Part shown: one piece after another, positions 6,073 through 7,229 of the stretch
Layout of the letters: each line of letters starts with the position of its first letter
Position numbering within the stretch: the first letter of the stretch is position 1
NCBI GenBank assembly: GCA_035295665.1
Contig: DATGIQ010000132.1
Span: 1-7,229, forward strand
Reading direction: 5' to 3'
DNA: 7,229 nucleotides
Source of the DNA: DATGIQ01 sp035295665
Lineage (GTDB): Bacteria; Planctomycetota; Planctomycetia; Gemmatales; Gemmataceae
Notes under the pieces: generated by a model
The model's input: only the letters and a program-made list of their open reading frames with translations
Database searches by the model: none
Told to the model about the DNA's origin: nothing
Made by a program: the position numbers and the translations under genes

Positions 6073-6097
6073 CTTCTGCTGCAACGTCGCAGCGAAG
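6073..6097 (+). ncRNA. Predicted hairpin in the long leader
   Basis: CTTC (6073-6076), a bulged T, and GCTGC (6078-6082) pair with GCAGC (6089-6093) and GAAG (6094-6097) around the loop AACGTC: nine pairs with one bulge. A few more pairs are possible outside after a mismatch. It could be part of a structured 5' leader or small RNA starting near 5964. No known family is recognised, and a single hairpin this size can occur by chance. Confidence 0.25.
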
Positions 6098-6360
6098 CAG
6101 GTATCCTTCTTCTGTCCCCAATCCATTCGACCCCCCGTTTGAGCTGCCACGCACCGATTTCGCTTAGTCGTATGGGGAGTTTCCAGGGCCACGCGGCCTT
6201 CTCATAGTAGTTGCTCGACCCATCCTACTCGAAGACGGACCGTCGGCAGTTCGGGACGCACACCGATGAAAGCTTGGACCTCGTCCATTGCGGGGAACTA
6301 ATATCTCCAAACCGAAGGCGGCGTGAACCTCGGTGATCCATAGCTAATGAAAGGCTTGAA

Positions 6361-6365
6361 AGAGG
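6361..6365 (+). promoter_or_regulatory. Shine-Dalgarno site of the repeat-protein gene
   Basis: AGAGG, within AAAGAGG, lies 8 bases before the ATG at 6374. Neither the ATG at 6347 nor that at 6410 has a comparable site. Confidence 0.5.
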
Positions 6366-6373
6366 TAACTGCA

Positions 6374-7229
6374 ATGACAGCTTCAGCAACAGTTTGGTTT
6401 GGGCGGAAAATGCGGACCTTCCGAAGAAGCCGGCGGTCGCGATCGTCCCATCCGTTCGCCTGGAAGCTCAGGCTGGAGCCCCTGGAAGATCGAACCGTGC
6501 CCTCGACCTGGACACCAACTACCCCGTTTTTGCAGAACAGTGGCCTGACCGTCATGTCGCCCGGCAACCAGACGGCCATGCCTGGAAGCGACACTTTATT
6601 AAACCTCGGCTCTTTCAGTGATACCAATAGCGGCGCGAATTCCTGGTCGGTCGATGTCAACTGGGGCGACAGCACCCCAGACACGACCTTCACGACCTCG
6701 ACCCAGGGTTCACTAGGCCAAGCGATTCACAACTTTGCTCAGGGGGGAATCTATACCGCTACGGTGCGGGTCACCGATAACCTGAACGCCTCCAATTCGG
6801 CCAACTTCCAGGTGAATGTCTCATCGGGAACGGTAAACGGTATTTCAGTAACGCCCCCCGCCAATCAGACCGCCAACGCCGGGACATCAACCTTCTTCAA
6901 CCTGGGCTCCTTCAGTGACACGAATAATGGCGCCAACTCTTGGACCATCGACGTCAACTGGGGGGACAGTAGTGCGGATACCGTGTTCCCGACCACGACG
7001 CAGGGCAACCTGGGCAGTGTTCAGCACACCTATGCGCAAGGCGGCAACTATACCGCTACGGTACGCGTCATCGATAACTTGAATAACACCAACTCGGCGA
7101 CCTTCCTAGTGAATGTCAGCGGGGCTGCCAATGGGGTGACGGTGACATCTCCGGGCACACAGACGGCCAATGCGGGGACACCGACCTCCTTCAACCTGGG
7201 CTCATTCAGCGACACCAATAGCGGAGCCA
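6374..7229 (+). CDS. Planctomycetal PKD-repeat surface protein, C-terminus beyond right edge
   Basis: The frame is open from 6374 to the end of the window (285 codons, no stop). Three in-frame ATGs compete at 6347, 6374 and 6410. The one at 6374 has AAAGAGG 8 bases upstream and is preferred, while 6410 is plausible because the basic tail MRTFRRSRRSR starts there. The N-terminus is highly basic (about residues 11-33), followed by LEPLEDRTVP (34-43), a signature found near the start of many large planctomycetal secreted or surface proteins. No ordinary hydrophobic signal peptide is visible. From residue 57 tandem domains begin: two complete units of 99 and 98 residues and the start of a third. 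Each unit has GSFSDTNSGANSW, the PKD-like core VDVNWGDS, then H-x-(Y/F)-AQGG-x-YTATVRV-x-DN. PKD-like domains are beta sandwiches common in extracellular adhesion and enzyme-anchoring proteins, so a cell-surface or secreted structural role is inferred. The protein is probably large. Confidence 0.85.
   Translation, partial: MTASATVWFGRKMRTFRRSRRSRSSHPFAWKLRLEPLEDRTVPSTWTPTTPFLQNSGLTVMSPGNQTAMPGSDTLLNLGSFSDTNSGANSWSVDVNWGDSTPDTTFTTSTQGSLGQAIHNFAQGGIYTATVRVTDNLNASNSANFQVNVSSGTVNGISVTPPANQTANAGTSTFFNLGSFSDTNNGANSWTIDVNWGDSSADTVFPTTTQGNLGSVQHTYAQGGNYTATVRVIDNLNNTNSATFLVNVSGAANGVTVTSPGTQTANAGTPTSFNLGSFSDTNSGA
6542..7229 (+). repeat. In-frame tandem repeat encoding PKD-like domains
   Basis: Unit 1 spans 6542-6838 (297 bases), unit 2 6839-7132 (294 bases), and unit 3 begins at 7133 and is cut at the window edge after 97 bases. 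Units are similar at the DNA level. For example TATACCGCTACGGT occurs in units 1 and 2 at the same place, and units 1 and 3 both encode GSFSDTNSGA. The one-codon length difference lies at the junction (SSGTVN versus SGAAN). Similarity at the base level suggests fairly recent duplication or gene conversion. Confidence 0.85.

Larger units (their letters stand above)
5919..6373. other. Long non-coding leader region before the repeat-protein gene
   Basis: These 455 bases separate two plus-strand genes. They hold the inverted repeat and promoter at their left end and a predicted hairpin at 6073-6097. Smaller stems lie near 6038-6053 (CCCGC/GCGGG). Reading frames here have unlikely protein composition: one of 127 codons overlaps the 3' end of the preceding gene and has no ribosome site. 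An 11-codon frame at 6266-6301 (MKAWTSSIAGN) has no good ribosome site. I recognise no riboswitch or known RNA family. Confidence 0.5.

Noticed and set aside
5824..6207. Plus-strand open frame of 127 codons in the leader region
   Set aside because: It overlaps the 3' end of the preceding gene in another frame, has no ribosome site at 5824 or at the internal ATG at 5953, and its product is low-complexity in Pro, Leu, Ser and Arg.
6266..6301. Possible leader peptide of 11 codons before the repeat gene
   Set aside because: No good ribosome site, no regulatory codon run and no attenuator-like structure after it.
6298..6693. Minus-strand open frame of 131 codons
   Set aside because: Antisense to the start of the PKD-repeat gene, whose repeats and LEPLEDR motif fix the true strand.

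Overview
The window most likely comes from a planctomycete, probably of the Gemmata-type lineage. Three things point there. The last gene has the N-terminal signature LEPLEDRTVP, typical of large planctomycetal surface proteins. Several genes resemble hypothetical proteins I associate only with that phylum. The DNA is moderately GC-rich with loosely packed genes. This placement is from recognition of protein style; no 16S or other marker gene is present.

The left two thirds is read on the minus strand. Reading leftward from the centre: a secreted protein with a C-terminal redoxin fold (3335-4762, possibly starting at 4849); a small cytosolic conserved protein (2642-3127) followed after 37 bases by a lipoprotein (1696-2604), likely one operon; and a large multi-pass membrane protein (1-1507) that runs off the left edge and has its own promoter at 1590-1617. 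The right third is read on the plus strand: a four-helix membrane protein (5040-5918), a non-coding stretch of about 450 bases with a good promoter at its start and a predicted hairpin, and the first 285 codons of a tandem-repeat PKD-like surface protein (6374 to the right edge).

The two halves diverge from the 4763-5039 interval, which holds a near-consensus promoter for the minus strand, a tandem 11-base repeat overlapping its -35 element, a 10-base palindrome, and a weaker promoter for the plus strand. Nearly every product is predicted at or beyond the cytoplasmic membrane, so this reads as an envelope-related neighbourhood, but no pathway can be assigned. I see no mobile element, CRISPR array, tRNA or rRNA. 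The most notable points are a redoxin domain without catalytic cysteines, the growing repeat array of the edge gene with its long leader, and the compact divergent regulatory region. I found no clear evidence of a complete new multi-gene system.
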